64,000 nucleotides of DNA from Anaerolineae bacterium (GCA_022823945.1 JAJEBK010000050.1:32726-96725), one strand, 5' to 3'; positions 8,832 to 18,411 are shown, counted from the stretch's first letter. Notes: generated by a model from the letters alone, not told the origin. A program made the numbers and translations.

Positions 8832-9971
8832 ATGCGTGTCGCCCATATCATCAAAGTTACCCGCATCAGCGGCGCAGAGCGGCATCTGTTGATCCTGCTG
8901 GGCGGGCTGCGCGAACAGGGCGTGGATGCGCGGCTGGTCATGCTGGTCGAGCGTGGCAAACCCATGGACGACATGGCCGCAGCGGCGCAACAGCGCGATA
9001 TCCCGTTGACGCGCCTGACCATTCGCGGCCATTATGATGCCCCGCTGTTGTGGCGTTTGCAGCGGGCATTGCGAGCCATTGCGCCCGATATCGTGCATAC
9101 CCATCTCATCCACGCCGACATGTATGGCTATGCCGCGGCGAAATTGGCTCGCGTGAGCACAGTGATCAGCAGCCGGCACAACGATGACCAATTTCGCTAT
9201 CGTCCCCGCTGGCGGCGGCTAAATCGACAGCTGTGGCGGCGCCTGGACGCGGGCATCGCAATCTCCGGCGCGGTGGCGAACTTCGCCGAGGTAATTGAAG
9301 GCGCGCCCCGCGACAAACTGCACATCGTGCGCTATGGCATGGAATACCGCTGGTTGAGCGACGAGACAATTGAGCGTGCCCGGCACAGCTTGCGCGCTGA
9401 GCTTGGCTTGCCGCCGGATACGCCGCTGCTGGGCATGGTATGTCGGCTTGTGCAGCAAAAGGGCGTGCCCTATTCGCTGGAGGCGCTGCGGCGCATTCGC
9501 TCCGACTTCCCCGAGGCGCGTTTGGTGATCATCGGCGATGGCGAAAAAGCCGGCGAGCTGCGGCAACTGGCGACAGCGCTGGGCGTGGCCGAGCGCGTGG
9601 ATTGGCTGAGCTGGCGCGCTGATGCGGCTGAACTGATGACGGCGCTGGATGTGCTGTTGGTGCCGAGCTTGTGGGAGGGCTTCGGCTTGGTGGTGCTGGA
9701 AGCCATGGCAAGGCGCGTGCCGGTGATCGCCAGTCGAGTCAGCGCGCTACCCGAGGTGGTTGTCCACGGCGAGACAGGCATTTTGATCGAGTCGCGCGAT
9801 GTGGACGGGCTGGCACAGGCGATTGCGCGGCTGCTGAGCGATCGCGCGTTGCGGAAATATATGGGATTGCTGGGCACGGCGCGGCTGGAAGAACATTTCA
9901 GCGCGAAACGGATGGTCGAAGAAACTTCCAAAGTCTACGAATCTGTCTCGGCCAAACGTCTATCGCGCTAG
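8832..9971 (+). CDS. GT4 family glycosyltransferase
   Basis: 379 residues, GT-B fold. The N-terminus (MRVAHIIKVTRISGAERHL) carries the acceptor-domain loop. The C-terminal domain has LLGMVCRLVQQKGVPYSL, RLVIIGDGEKAGEL and the donor motif PSLWEGFGLVVLEAMA, the E-x7-E signature of GT4. It sits directly behind the M28 peptidase gene. Its stop overlaps the convergent PBP1A stop by 4 bases. Probably an exopolysaccharide or glycolipid glycosyltransferase; the specific reaction is unknown. Confidence 0.9.
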   Translation: MRVAHIIKVTRISGAERHLLILLGGLREQGVDARLVMLVERGKPMDDMAAAAQQRDIPLTRLTIRGHYDAPLLWRLQRALRAIAPDIVHTHLIHADMYGYAAAKLARVSTVISSRHNDDQFRYRPRWRRLNRQLWRRLDAGIAISGAVANFAEVIEGAPRDKLHIVRYGMEYRWLSDETIERARHSLRAELGLPPDTPLLGMVCRLVQQKGVPYSLEALRRIRSDFPEARLVIIGDGEKAGELRQLATALGVAERVDWLSWRADAAELMTALDVLLVPSLWEGFGLVVLEAMARRVPVIASRVSALPEVVVHGETGILIESRDVDGLAQAIARLLSDRALRKYMGLLGTARLEEHFSAKRMVEETSKVYESVSAKRLSR

Positions 9972-12916
9972 GGCACGACGAAGATAACATCTGTGGCTTG
10001 CACGATACGCTCCCCCTTGTGCAGCGCCAGCCGCAGCACATAATTGCCCGGCTGCAGCGAATTGGCATGCAATGTGGCCAGCGGCGCATCTCTGCGCGAC
10101 TCGTGCACAGCATGCTCCAGTGGCGTGAAGTCGGCAAATTGTCCGCCACGGATGTAGAACAGGTAATAATCAGCCTGGCTGGAATCGAAGACGGCGCTGC
10201 CAACAATAGCGATTGGCTGGCTGACCGACTGCCAACTGTGTGGCTGGGTGATCTGCAGATGCGCGCCGACATTGCCAAATTGCTGCTGATGATAAACATC
10301 TTGCCAGCAATCGACCGTGGGCAGAAAAGCCAGGTTGTGCTCGCGGGCATAACGCTCGGCTTCGACCGCATCGCGCTGCGAAGTGGCGGGACCGGCGATG
10401 AAAAGCAGATTCTGCGCGCCAGCCGCGATCGCTTCACCCTTGTGTTCTATCGGCACGCGGCAGAAATTGGGCGGGATGGGTGGCAACTCACCGGGCCCGA
10501 CGCGGAACTGGATGCCCGCGGCAAGCTCGGGCGGCAGCGGATAAGCCAGCGCGCTGTAGACACCGGGCGAAACCTCAACCACAACCGATCCAGAAGCGGG
10601 CGGCGGCGTGGGATAGCGCTGGGGGAGCGGCGGATAATGCAGGTTGCCGGCGCTGTCGGGGATGCCAGCGGGACCATCCAGCGCCCATTCGCTGATATAC
10701 GCAGAGCAGTCAATCGCGCCGATGGTCAATGTACTCACATCACAGACTTGGCGGCGTGACATGCCCGGCGGCGGATTGGCCTGGTCGCTGAGCAGCCGAC
10801 CATCAATGGCGAAGGCGCTGCGGCGGGTAGCGTTGCCATAGATGCCACGCAGCACGGTGTTCCAGATGGGCGCCGCGCCAGTCAAGCCGCTGGAGCCGCG
10901 CATGGGCTCGCCATCGTTGTTGCCCACCCAGACGCCCACAGCGACATTCCGCGTGTAACCGACTGTCCAGTTGTCCTTGACATCGTCTGTGGTGCCCGTC
11001 TTCACTGAACTGACGATGCCATCTGTGCGCAGCGGGCTGTATGCGCCCATGGCTGGCGCGCGCGCAGTGTTGTCGCCCAAGATGTCACTGATGAGAAAAG
11101 CGATGCGCGGATCGAGCACGCGAATCGGCTCTGTTTGCCGAAGCACCGACTGGGCTGTGCTCTGCCCCCTCGGGCAACCGTCAGCATATTGATAGACGAT
11201 GCGAGAGGCGCTATCCAGCACGCAGCGGATGGCGGTTACCGGCACATAATCGCCGCCATTGGCAAAAACGGCAAAAGCATTGGTCAGCTCGATCAGCGTG
11301 ATTTCTCCGCCGCCCAGGGTCAATGACAAGCCATAGCTGGCCGCGTCTTCTGCCAGTGTGCCGATGCCAAAGCGCCGCAGCAGATCCAGCAGGTATTCCA
11401 CACCCACCAGGCGGAGCGTCTGCACGGCCGGGATGTTGTAGCTGTTGGCCAGCGCAGCTCGCATGGTCATGGGTCCATGGAAGCGATTGTCGAAGTTGCG
11501 CGGCGCATAGACGGGTTGTCCGGGCACGGCGATCTCGGTCGGCGTATCCCACAATACATCCAGAGACGAAACGCCTCGCTCCATGGCGGCGGCATAAGTA
11601 AAGGGCTTGATCGTGCTGCCGGGCTGGCGAAAAGCCGTGCTCACATTGACGCTGCCGTCGATGGCCTCGTTTTCATATTCAATGCTGCCGACCATGGCGA
11701 TGATCTCGCCACTGGCGGGCTTGGTCACGACAACAGCGGCATTGCTGACATTGTTGCGCTGCAGCTGGGCGACCTGATTGGCGGCGGCTTGCTGTGCGAG
11801 TTGGTTGACAGCCAGATCCAAAGTGGTATAGACGCGCAAGCCGCCACCCAGAATATCTTCTGGCGTGTAGCCGAGCCCCAACAGCAGCCGCTCCAGCTCG
11901 CCCAAGGCATAGATGGTGAAATGCGGCGCGACTAATGAGGCGTTGCCGGGCACAAAGGTCAAGCCGGCTTGTAATGTATCGCGCGCTTGCGACTGCGTGA
12001 TATAGCCTTCTTCGACCATCTCGCCCAGCACCAGCCGCCAGCGAGCATCGACAGCCGCTTGCACAGTCGGGTCGGAATTTAATGGGTCGAGCCAGGCCGG
12101 GGCTTGTGGCAAGCCAGCCAGCAGCGCCGATTCTCCCAGGCTGAGTTGGTCGATATCCTTGCCGAAGAATGTCTGTGCGGCTGTCTGCACGCCATAAGCC
12201 AGGTTGCCATAATAGATCTCGTTGAGATACATCTCCAGGATTTCGTCTTTGCTCTTGGCTTGCGTCAAGACCAAAGCCAACAAGATTTCTTCGAGTTTTC
12301 GCGAGACGCTGCGTTGCAAGCGCTTTTCATAATCAAAGAAGACATTCCGCACCAACTGCTGGGTGATTGTGCTGCCGCCGGGCGAAGTATCGCGTCCAGC
12401 GCCCAGATAACTCAGCGCGGCGACCATAGTCGCAGGCACATCAATGCCGATATTGTTGTAGAAGCTGTCGTCTTCAATGGCGATGGTGGCGTGTATAAGC
12501 GATAGTGGGACATGCTCAATGCCGACATGCACGCGTCGACCTTCTTCAAAGGCTTCGTACAACTCGTCGCCATTGCGGTCGTAGATGAAGGTGCTGGCGA
12601 AGCTGCGATAATTGTCCACTTCGGCGATGCGCGCGCTCCAAGCCGCTTCGACCCTGGGCAAGATCAACGAAGCTGCGCCGATAGTCAACAGGCTCAGGCC
12701 GCCACAGACACTGAGCAGCACGCCCATCATCAGCAGCAGACAGCCGCTTGGCACCCCCAAAATGCGCTGTGGGCGTTTGCGTGGGGGCAGCGGCGGCCGC
12801 GGCAGTTGTGGCGCCTGGGGCAGGGGCACGGGATTAGCGGAAAAATGCGGCGGGGCTGCCGAGCGCGGATGCAGTGGTTGCCCGTCTTTTGCCCGCCTGT
12901 TTCGCTGTTCTTTCAT
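9968..12916 (-). CDS. Class A penicillin-binding protein (PBP1A-type transglycosylase/transpeptidase)
   Basis: 982 residues. A Pro-rich cytoplasmic tail (1-55) and one membrane helix (about 55-80) precede a GT51 domain: IAIEDDSFYNNIGID with the catalytic Glu near 148, GGSTITQQLVRN, and LNEIYYG. The transpeptidase domain has Ser434-Thr-Ile-Lys437 (SxxK), SYN near 493 and KTG near 639. It polymerises and cross-links peptidoglycan. About 270 residues follow the KTG box, with a Pro-rich linker, Cys pairs and a beta-rich terminal domain. This is longer than the E. coli-type enzyme. It is transcribed divergently from the GT2 gene. Confidence 0.95.
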   Translation of the reverse strand: MKEQRNRRAKDGQPLHPRSAAPPHFSANPVPLPQAPQLPRPPLPPRKRPQRILGVPSGCLLLMMGVLLSVCGGLSLLTIGAASLILPRVEAAWSARIAEVDNYRSFASTFIYDRNGDELYEAFEEGRRVHVGIEHVPLSLIHATIAIEDDSFYNNIGIDVPATMVAALSYLGAGRDTSPGGSTITQQLVRNVFFDYEKRLQRSVSRKLEEILLALVLTQAKSKDEILEMYLNEIYYGNLAYGVQTAAQTFFGKDIDQLSLGESALLAGLPQAPAWLDPLNSDPTVQAAVDARWRLVLGEMVEEGYITQSQARDTLQAGLTFVPGNASLVAPHFTIYALGELERLLLGLGYTPEDILGGGLRVYTTLDLAVNQLAQQAAANQVAQLQRNNVSNAAVVVTKPASGEIIAMVGSIEYENEAIDGSVNVSTAFRQPGSTIKPFTYAAAMERGVSSLDVLWDTPTEIAVPGQPVYAPRNFDNRFHGPMTMRAALANSYNIPAVQTLRLVGVEYLLDLLRRFGIGTLAEDAASYGLSLTLGGGEITLIELTNAFAVFANGGDYVPVTAIRCVLDSASRIVYQYADGCPRGQSTAQSVLRQTEPIRVLDPRIAFLISDILGDNTARAPAMGAYSPLRTDGIVSSVKTGTTDDVKDNWTVGYTRNVAVGVWVGNNDGEPMRGSSGLTGAAPIWNTVLRGIYGNATRRSAFAIDGRLLSDQANPPPGMSRRQVCDVSTLTIGAIDCSAYISEWALDGPAGIPDSAGNLHYPPLPQRYPTPPPASGSVVVEVSPGVYSALAYPLPPELAAGIQFRVGPGELPPIPPNFCRVPIEHKGEAIAAGAQNLLFIAGPATSQRDAVEAERYAREHNLAFLPTVDCWQDVYHQQQFGNVGAHLQITQPHSWQSVSQPIAIVGSAVFDSSQADYYLFYIRGGQFADFTPLEHAVHESRRDAPLATLHANSLQPGNYVLRLALHKGERIVQATDVIFVVP

Positions 12917-13042
12917 CGTCTGCCTGTCCTAACTCACTTATCCATTTTAGCAGAGGCGGCGGGATGCGGACGAAGCGCGGTTGGACTATATGACGCTGGC
13001 GCGGCTGTGCTAGACTAGACACGCAGTTGATGGAGGCGGCGC

Positions 13043-14074
13043 ATGAGCAGCCCATGGCAAGAAGCACAAGAGCCCGAACTCGCGCTGAGCGTGGTCATCC
13101 CCATTTTCAACGAAGCGGGCAATATCGAGCGGCTGCACAAAGAACTGACGGCGGCGCTGCGTGGCATCGGGCGCGATTATGAGGTCATCGCCATCAACGA
13201 CGGCAGCAACGACAAGAGCGCCGATCTGCTCAATGCGGTGCAAGCCCGCGACCAGCGCTGGCACATCATCCACTTTCGACGCAACTTCGGACAAACTGCT
13301 GCCATGTCGGCGGGATTCGACGCGGCTCGCGGCGAAATTGTGGTTACGATTGATGCCGACTTGCAAAACGACCCGCTGGATATCGCGCGCATCCTGGCAA
13401 AGTTCGACGAAGGCTATGATATCGTCAGCGGCTGGCGGCAAAATCGCAAAGAACCATTCCTGCTGCGGCGTCTGCCCTCGGCGCTGGCGAACCGCATTAT
13501 CTCGCGCAGCACCGGCATCCACCTGCACGATTATGGCTGCACATTGAAAGCTTATCACTTTGATGTGGTCAAAGGTGTCCAGCTGTATGGGGAGCTGCAT
13601 CGATTCATCCCGGCGCTGGCCAGCCAGATGGGCGTGCGCGTGGCAGAAGTGCCAGTGGCCGACCGGGCGCGGCGCTGGGGCAGCAGCAAATATGGCTTCG
13701 GGCGCACATTCAAGGTCATCCTCGATTTGATTGTCGTGGTGTTTTTGCTGGGCTATTTCAACCGCCCGCTCTATGTATTTGGCGCGGCTGGATTCCTGGT
13801 TGGCGGGGTGGGCACAGCTCTGGGCGCGTATTTGACCGTATTCAAGCTGCTGACAGAAAACAAGATCGGCGACCGTCCGCTTTTGCAGCTGGCGGCGCTC
13901 TTGATGGTGCTGGGCGTGCAATTCGTGAGCACGGGTATCGTCGCCGACATGATCATGCGCACTTATCACGAATCGCAGCACAAGCCCATCTATTATGTGC
14001 GCGAGCGGCGCTGGTCCAAACACGAGTCGTCCGACCCCAGCCCTGAACCAGCCGAGGCGGGGGCGACAGCTTAG
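13043..14074 (+). CDS. GT2 family glycosyltransferase, DPM1/polyprenyl-phosphate type, with C-terminal membrane helices
   Basis: 343 residues. The GT-A domain has SVVIPIFNEAGNIERL, VIAINDGSNDKS and the metal-binding VTIDADLQNDP (DxD), then a HRFIPALASQMG segment typical of dolichyl/undecaprenyl-phosphate sugar transferases (DPMS, ArnC, GtrB). Two hydrophobic helices (about 235-310) anchor it. It likely loads a sugar onto undecaprenyl phosphate, the donor used by GT-C enzymes such as those at 40,278 and 51,480. GGAGG 7 bases upstream supports ATG 13043. Its end overlaps the convergent LppX-like gene by 4 bases. Confidence 0.92.
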   Translation: MSSPWQEAQEPELALSVVIPIFNEAGNIERLHKELTAALRGIGRDYEVIAINDGSNDKSADLLNAVQARDQRWHIIHFRRNFGQTAAMSAGFDAARGEIVVTIDADLQNDPLDIARILAKFDEGYDIVSGWRQNRKEPFLLRRLPSALANRIISRSTGIHLHDYGCTLKAYHFDVVKGVQLYGELHRFIPALASQMGVRVAEVPVADRARRWGSSKYGFGRTFKVILDLIVVVFLLGYFNRPLYVFGAAGFLVGGVGTALGAYLTVFKLLTENKIGDRPLLQLAALLMVLGVQFVSTGIVADMIMRTYHESQHKPIYYVRERRWSKHESSDPSPEPAEAGATA

Positions 14075-14781
14075 TTGGAAGTGGTTGGCGGCGCGAATTC
14101 GCGTGGACCGTCATAATCGCTGAATGCAATATGCCAGCGGGATGGGTCGTTCGGCGCAACTGCGAAAGTATCCAGCATCAGCATTTCAATCCGCGCGAAT
14201 CGGCCATCGGCATTGATCCAGAAGTCGATCTCGACCTCGCCGCCGGGCTCGATGAAACCAAACAGCAAGCCCGATACCATCTCTCCGGCAGACCTGGCTC
14301 GCAAATGCGCCATGTCCGCAGCGTCCGTTGCAACCATCTCCAGCCCCTGCAGATTGGCGACGACACGCGTAATGCCATCGTCCCGCGCCAGAAGCCGGTT
14401 GACATCAAAGCCTTCAAATGCTGGCAGCGCAAAGTAGGGCGCGCCACTGGGAAAGCTGATCCACTGGCGGTTGTCGAGCGAATAGACATCCATGGTCACC
14501 GTCAAGAAAAGTTGCAGCGCCGCGCTGATGTGCAGCTCGTTGGGGCTGATGTACTGGGCATCGGCGCTTTGCAAGGTAGCAGAAAGCATATTTGTGCCAT
14601 CGATGGGTATCGAAAGCGGATAAGACGCGCCACTTTGGCTTATAGACAGGCGAAAACTGCGCGCCGATTGCAGCTCGGCGAGCGCGTTCTCCAACACAAT
14701 CCGGGCAGTGGGCCTCGTCTGCGCGCGCAGGGGCATACAGCAAATGAGCGCCAGCAAGATCAACAGAGTCAGATTAGCCAA
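14071..14781 (-). CDS. Secreted LppX/LprAFG-like protein
   Basis: About 236 residues. After a signal peptide (LTLLILLALICCMPLRA) the first segment, ENALAELQSARSFRLSISQ, is the typical opening of LppX_LprAFG-fold proteins, which form a curved beta-sheet half-barrel that carries lipids in actinobacteria. In Chloroflexota such genes are common and uncharacterised. No clean lipobox is visible, so it may be secreted rather than lipidated. Start is uncertain: TTG 14781 has GAGG 8 bases upstream; TTG 14808 extends it by nine residues. Family call is by pattern, moderate. Confidence 0.65.
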   Translation of the reverse strand: MANLTLLILLALICCMPLRAQTRPTARIVLENALAELQSARSFRLSISQSGASYPLSIPIDGTNMLSATLQSADAQYISPNELHISAALQLFLTVTMDVYSLDNRQWISFPSGAPYFALPAFEGFDVNRLLARDDGITRVVANLQGLEMVATDAADMAHLRARSAGEMVSGLLFGFIEPGGEVEIDFWINADGRFARIEMLMLDTFAVAPNDPSRWHIAFSDYDGPREFAPPTTSN

Positions 14782-14844
14782 GTTGGCATCCTCGTGTGAG
14801 CGCCTCAATCGCCCCCGGAATAGTCGGGCGCGGCAGGCACGGCG

Positions 14845-15933
14845 CTAAAATTCGCGTTCAATCATGTAATGCGCCCATTGCGAAAGCAGCTCGCGACAAT
14901 GACCAGCCGGCAGCGCGTCCAGATGCCCCAGCGCTTCGTCCACATAGCGGCGAGCCAGATCGCGCGCATAGTCGATTGCGCCCAGCTGGCGAAACATCTC
15001 CAAAATGCCGGCGATATCGGCTGGGGTGGCGGCGGGATTGCCCAGGCTGCTCAATATCTGCGCGCGCTGCGCAGCATTGGCCTGTTCCAGCGCCTTCAAG
15101 GTAAGCAGCGTCAACTTGCCTTCGCGGATATCCGAGCCGACCGGTTTGCCCAGTTGCCGCGCATCGCCGACGACGCCCAGAATGTCATCTTGCAGTTGGA
15201 ATGCCGTGCCGCACAAACTGCAAAAGCGCGCGATGGCTTGGGCGGCTGGTTGCTCAGGATCGGCATCGTCCAGCGCGACAGCAGCGCCAGCGCGCCCGGC
15301 GAATTCGTAGAGAGCGCCCGTTTTTTTCCACAGCATGTCAACAACCAGGGTCTCGTCCAGTTCACGCGGGCTGCCGGCGTATTGGACATCGAGCGTCTCG
15401 CCTTCGACCAGCAACGGCGTGATGCGGCTGGCCAGGTCATCCCCCAATTGCACGACAAGCTCGGCGCGGACGCCATGCTCGAGGTGAGCCTCAAACAGCA
15501 GCGACCACGACCAGGCTTGCTGCACATCGCCAGCCAACATGGCGATAGTCGTGCCATAATGCGCAGAGTCGGTCTCGCTCCAGCCATATTCTGCCTTGGC
15601 GCGTCTGGCGAAGTCTGCGTGCACGGTGGGCAGGCTGCGGCGGCGGTCATCGCGGTCGATGACATCATCGTGCACCAACGTCCAGGTGTGAAAGACTTCA
15701 ATGGCGGCTGCCACTGGCAAGGCGCGGTTTTCGTCGCCACCCAAAGCGCCACATGTCAGCAGCGCCACAGCCGGTCGCAGCGACTTGCCACCGCCCTTGA
15801 TATAGCTGTAGACAGCCTCGCGGATGTGGTCGGGGCGAAAGCGATTGACGAAGCGCTCTTGCAGCAAATAGTCCAACAGCAACTGCCTGCGCGCAGAGAT
15901 GGCGGCAAGCAGTTGGGCATGAGGATTGCGCAT
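14845..15933 (-). CDS. Polyprenyl synthetase (trans-isoprenyl diphosphate synthase)
   Basis: About 361 residues. The first Asp-rich motif is HDDVIDRDDRRR and the second FQLQDDILGVVGD. Together with KGGGKSLRPAVALL these are the Mg/diphosphate-binding elements of GGPP/octaprenyl synthases. The enzyme condenses isopentenyl diphosphate with allylic diphosphates to make lipid or quinone chains; product length cannot be read reliably. ATG 15933 is favoured because GGGAG lies five bases upstream; ATG 15972 adds 14 residues without a good ribosome site. The downstream LppX-like gene is 60-odd bases away in the same direction. Confidence 0.93.
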   Translation of the reverse strand: MRNPHAQLLAAISARRQLLLDYLLQERFVNRFRPDHIREAVYSYIKGGGKSLRPAVALLTCGALGGDENRALPVAAAIEVFHTWTLVHDDVIDRDDRRRSLPTVHADFARRAKAEYGWSETDSAHYGTTIAMLAGDVQQAWSWSLLFEAHLEHGVRAELVVQLGDDLASRITPLLVEGETLDVQYAGSPRELDETLVVDMLWKKTGALYEFAGRAGAAVALDDADPEQPAAQAIARFCSLCGTAFQLQDDILGVVGDARQLGKPVGSDIREGKLTLLTLKALEQANAAQRAQILSSLGNPAATPADIAGILEMFRQLGAIDYARDLARRYVDEALGHLDALPAGHCRELLSQWAHYMIEREF

Positions 15934-16094
15934 GACGACTCCCGCGCCGGTCGTGGCATTCTTGCAGGTCATTCTACCCGCACAGAGCGGACAGGCACAG
16001 CAGCGATTGGAAGCGCTGGGATTGAATCGGGCGACCTGGTAGCAAGTTCCTACAAGACTGGTCCGATACTGCGATTTGATTGCCGCCGTTTAAT

Positions 16095-16140
16095 CTACCC
16101 CGCCCCCAGCCCCTCCCCGAAGCATCAAGGAGGGGAGCTA
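16095..16140. repeat. GC-rich hairpin repeat, tip GAAGCATC
   Basis: Arms CCCCTCCCC / GGAGGGG around the 8-base tip GAAGCATC, preceded by a C-rich block. Same family as 22501-22547, 24308-24352 and the 58668-58789 cluster. With 16200-16237 it makes up most of the recognisable content of the 15,934-16,255 gap. Confidence 0.75.
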
Positions 16141-16199
16141 CGACTGGCGGAATCACAACTCAGTACGAGACTTAGGTTCTAAGCGTATGCTTGGTGAGA

Positions 16200-16237
16200 C
16201 CTTCCCCCCATTGATATGGGGGGACTGAGGGGGGTAG
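16200..16237. repeat. GC-rich hairpin repeat, tip ATTGATAT
   Basis: CCTTCCCCCC, tip ATTGATAT, then GGGGGGACTGAGGGGGG. The GGGGGGACTGAGG arm is shared with 24398-24434 and, with one base change, with 21173-21205 and 58721-58753. The same tip recurs at 22619-22662. Confidence 0.75.
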
Positions 16238-16255
16238 ACAAGTAGCGGACGAGCC

Positions 16256-17011
16256 CTAGAGCGCTCCTAGGCGCAAGTCACGGATATACAGCGATTGCCG
16301 TTGCGGGACAGCCAATGTGCCCTGCCCAAAATGTCCCTGTGGCGTCACGATAGCGTACTGATTATCGACCCAAGCCACGAACCCCAGCCGCGCCCCGGGC
16401 ACAGAATCTGTCCGCAAGACTTCTGAGTCATCTACGCGGAACACCGCGCCATCCGCCCGCCAATCGATGTTGTAGCTGTGATAGTCATCTAGCAGCGCCG
16501 CATCCAACAGAACTTCATAGACGCCCAGGGCGCGTTGCCCAATGCCCCAAAGGGCGTCGTACATGTGCCGACTGCGCATCAACAGGCAGCCGAGCGGCGC
16601 AACTGGCAACAGCCCCAGAAAACGCCAATTGCGCGCATCGAAGGTCGCAGCCTTCCAACCATGTCCGGGCAGTCCTTTCGCGAGCGCGATGTTGCCGGGC
16701 GGACTGCTGAAGAAGAACCAAAGCGCCTGCGGCAGCCGAAAGCCGCGCTCGCCCGGCACAAAAGCATGATTCCAAAAACCGAAGCCAGCCGTGCCACGCA
16801 GCTCACCAGCAAAGCGAGCCTTCAGGCTGAGGCGCAATGGTGGCGCATTGTGGAAATCGCCCGTGGTTTTATAATCGCTGATCTGGGCATCATGATACTT
16901 GGCGCCGCTGGCAACCGGCAACGTCAGGCACCATTCGTCATTCGCACAGATTACCTGGGCATCGCCCAGCCTGGTGATCTGCCAAGCATTGCCCAGCTGC
17001 CCAATCGTCAT
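16256..17011 (-). CDS. GH16/laminarinase-fold-like protein, function unknown
   Basis: 251 residues, no signal peptide. The stretch YHSYNIDWRADGAVFRVDD resembles the strand used in GH16/ConA-like jelly rolls (Y-H-x-Y-x-I-x-W then V-D-x-x-E). ARFAGELRGTAGFGFWNH also fits that fold. The GH16 catalytic ExDxxE motif is not visible, so this may be a binding or structural domain rather than an enzyme. Its ATG overlaps the stop of the upstream SH3b lipoprotein gene by ATGA, so the two are translationally coupled and probably work together. Fold call moderate, function unassigned. Confidence 0.55.
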   Translation of the reverse strand: MTIGQLGNAWQITRLGDAQVICANDEWCLTLPVASGAKYHDAQISDYKTTGDFHNAPPLRLSLKARFAGELRGTAGFGFWNHAFVPGERGFRLPQALWFFFSSPPGNIALAKGLPGHGWKAATFDARNWRFLGLLPVAPLGCLLMRSRHMYDALWGIGQRALGVYEVLLDAALLDDYHSYNIDWRADGAVFRVDDSEVLRTDSVPGARLGFVAWVDNQYAIVTPQGHFGQGTLAVPQRQSLYIRDLRLGAL

Positions 17012-18036
17012 CGGACAACGAAGCTGCAGCTTTCTTCTTCAAACTCTGTATCGGTGCCAGGACCATAACGCGCGTAGCCATCGCTGATAGAGCTCTGCCA
17101 ACTGACGCGGTAAGTGATTTCGATTGTTCCCGCCGACAGCGGACCAAAAGGCACATACCAGTAGACAACAAATTGACTGCCATCCTGGCGCGGCGTCAGG
17201 CGATAGTTGTCCAGATCGGCGATTGCTGTGCCATTGACGCGCAGCTCGTGCAGGGCGTTGTTTATGTGCTGCCAGACCAAGGCTTCGCTGCTGGCGAACC
17301 AGCCCCAGAAGATCCTGATGGTCGAGCCGCTGGTCAAGCCTGTTGGTGGCGACAAGCCAAAGGAGCGGTCATCACAAAAAGCGAAGACATCGACATCCTG
17401 GCTTGGCGTGACGGCTGGCGCAGTCGCTTGCGTCGGCGGGGAGGTGGCTGGAGAGGGCACAGCTGTTGCAACAGTCGCTTCTGCGATGGCCGTGGCAGTG
17501 GCGTGGGCAGCGGGCAGATCGACAATAGGGATATCCAGCAGCAGGTTGTAATCGGCAGTCGGCACGGGCGTAATCGGCGGCGTTGGCGTCTCCACCAGCA
17601 GCAGCGCCGCGCTGACCCAGCCGGTCTGTTCGTCGTCCAGTTGGATATGATACCAGCTATTGGTTTGGTCTTGCCCGATGATCTGCGCGCCGTCGCCCGG
17701 CGACAGGGCATCAATGGCGGCGAATGTCGTGCCCGGTCCGCTGCGCACATTGATGCGCTGCCTGGTATTGACGATGCCGTAGAGCGTGGGCGTGGCAGTT
17801 GGCGTCGAGGTGTCGGTTGGCGTCGAGGTGGTAGTCGGCGTGAATGTGTTGGTGGGCTTGGGCGTGGCGGTAGGCAGTGTTGTCTCGGTCGGCGTAGCAG
17901 TCGGTTCTGGCGTGTCGCTGGGAGTTAGCGTGGGAGTTTCAGTCGGCGCGTTGAGGCTGGGCAACTGGCAGGCTGCCAGCCAAGGCACCAGCAAGAGCGC
18001 CGTCAACAACACAAAAATCATTCTCAGAGAAGGCAT
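17008..18036 (-). CDS. SH3b-domain lipoprotein with Thr/Pro-rich linker
   Basis: About 342 residues. A signal peptide ends in lipobox LAAC. Then comes a Thr/Pro/Glu linker of about 65 residues (repeats of TPTxT), and an SH3b domain with VNTRQRINVRSGPGTTF and WYHIQLDDEQTGWVSAALL. A second Ala/Thr/Pro linker follows, and a C-terminal all-beta domain with FCDDRSFGL near its start and CSFVV at its end. It is a surface-anchored protein; SH3b domains often bind cell-wall peptides. GTG 18048 is an alternative start. Coupled to the downstream GH16-like gene. Confidence 0.75.
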   Translation of the reverse strand: MPSLRMIFVLLTALLLVPWLAACQLPSLNAPTETPTLTPSDTPEPTATPTETTLPTATPKPTNTFTPTTTSTPTDTSTPTATPTLYGIVNTRQRINVRSGPGTTFAAIDALSPGDGAQIIGQDQTNSWYHIQLDDEQTGWVSAALLLVETPTPPITPVPTADYNLLLDIPIVDLPAAHATATAIAEATVATAVPSPATSPPTQATAPAVTPSQDVDVFAFCDDRSFGLSPPTGLTSGSTIRIFWGWFASSEALVWQHINNALHELRVNGTAIADLDNYRLTPRQDGSQFVVYWYVPFGPLSAGTIEITYRVSWQSSISDGYARYGPGTDTEFEEESCSFVVR

Positions 18037-18149
18037 TCGACCGCTCACGATGACAAATTATAGAGGCGATAGCGAATTTGCGCAAAATCGCCAGCCGCAC
18101 TCCCCAGAGCAATCGCGTCAAAATGAAAGCCAGCGCCCATCATGCTTTG

Positions 18150-18169
18150 CCACCGAGTACACCGAGAGG
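18150..18169. repeat. ACCGAG-type dispersed repeat
   Basis: CCACCGAGTACACCGAGAGG type sequence. The complementary form occurs at 18339-18366, making a long inverted pair about 170 bases apart. Further copies lie at 42869, 46939 and 47118. The rest of the 18,049-18,411 gap shows no gene. Confidence 0.6.
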
Positions 18170-18338
18170 AAAGCAAAGGCTTTGCGATGTGTCGGCGGTT
18201 TGTGTCTACACACCCGCAATGCCGAATAGTTCGATAAGCGTTCTGGTTGCGTCTATTGGCGAGCCATCCACGCCACAAGTGCCCATAGTGCAGTCATATT
18301 GAGCATGTCTATACAACAAATTCTTGGTGAACCCCTTC

Positions 18339-18366
18339 AACTCGGTGTACTCGGTGGTCAAAAAAG
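18339..18366. repeat. ACCGAG-type dispersed repeat, inverted copy
   Basis: AACTCGGTGTACTCGGTGG followed by an A-rich stretch; reverse complement of the 18150 copy. Related to 47118-47160. Confidence 0.6.
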
Positions 18367-18411
18367 ATTTGATGTGATTTTCTCTACCACACTCCCCGTC
18401 CCGATTAATGC

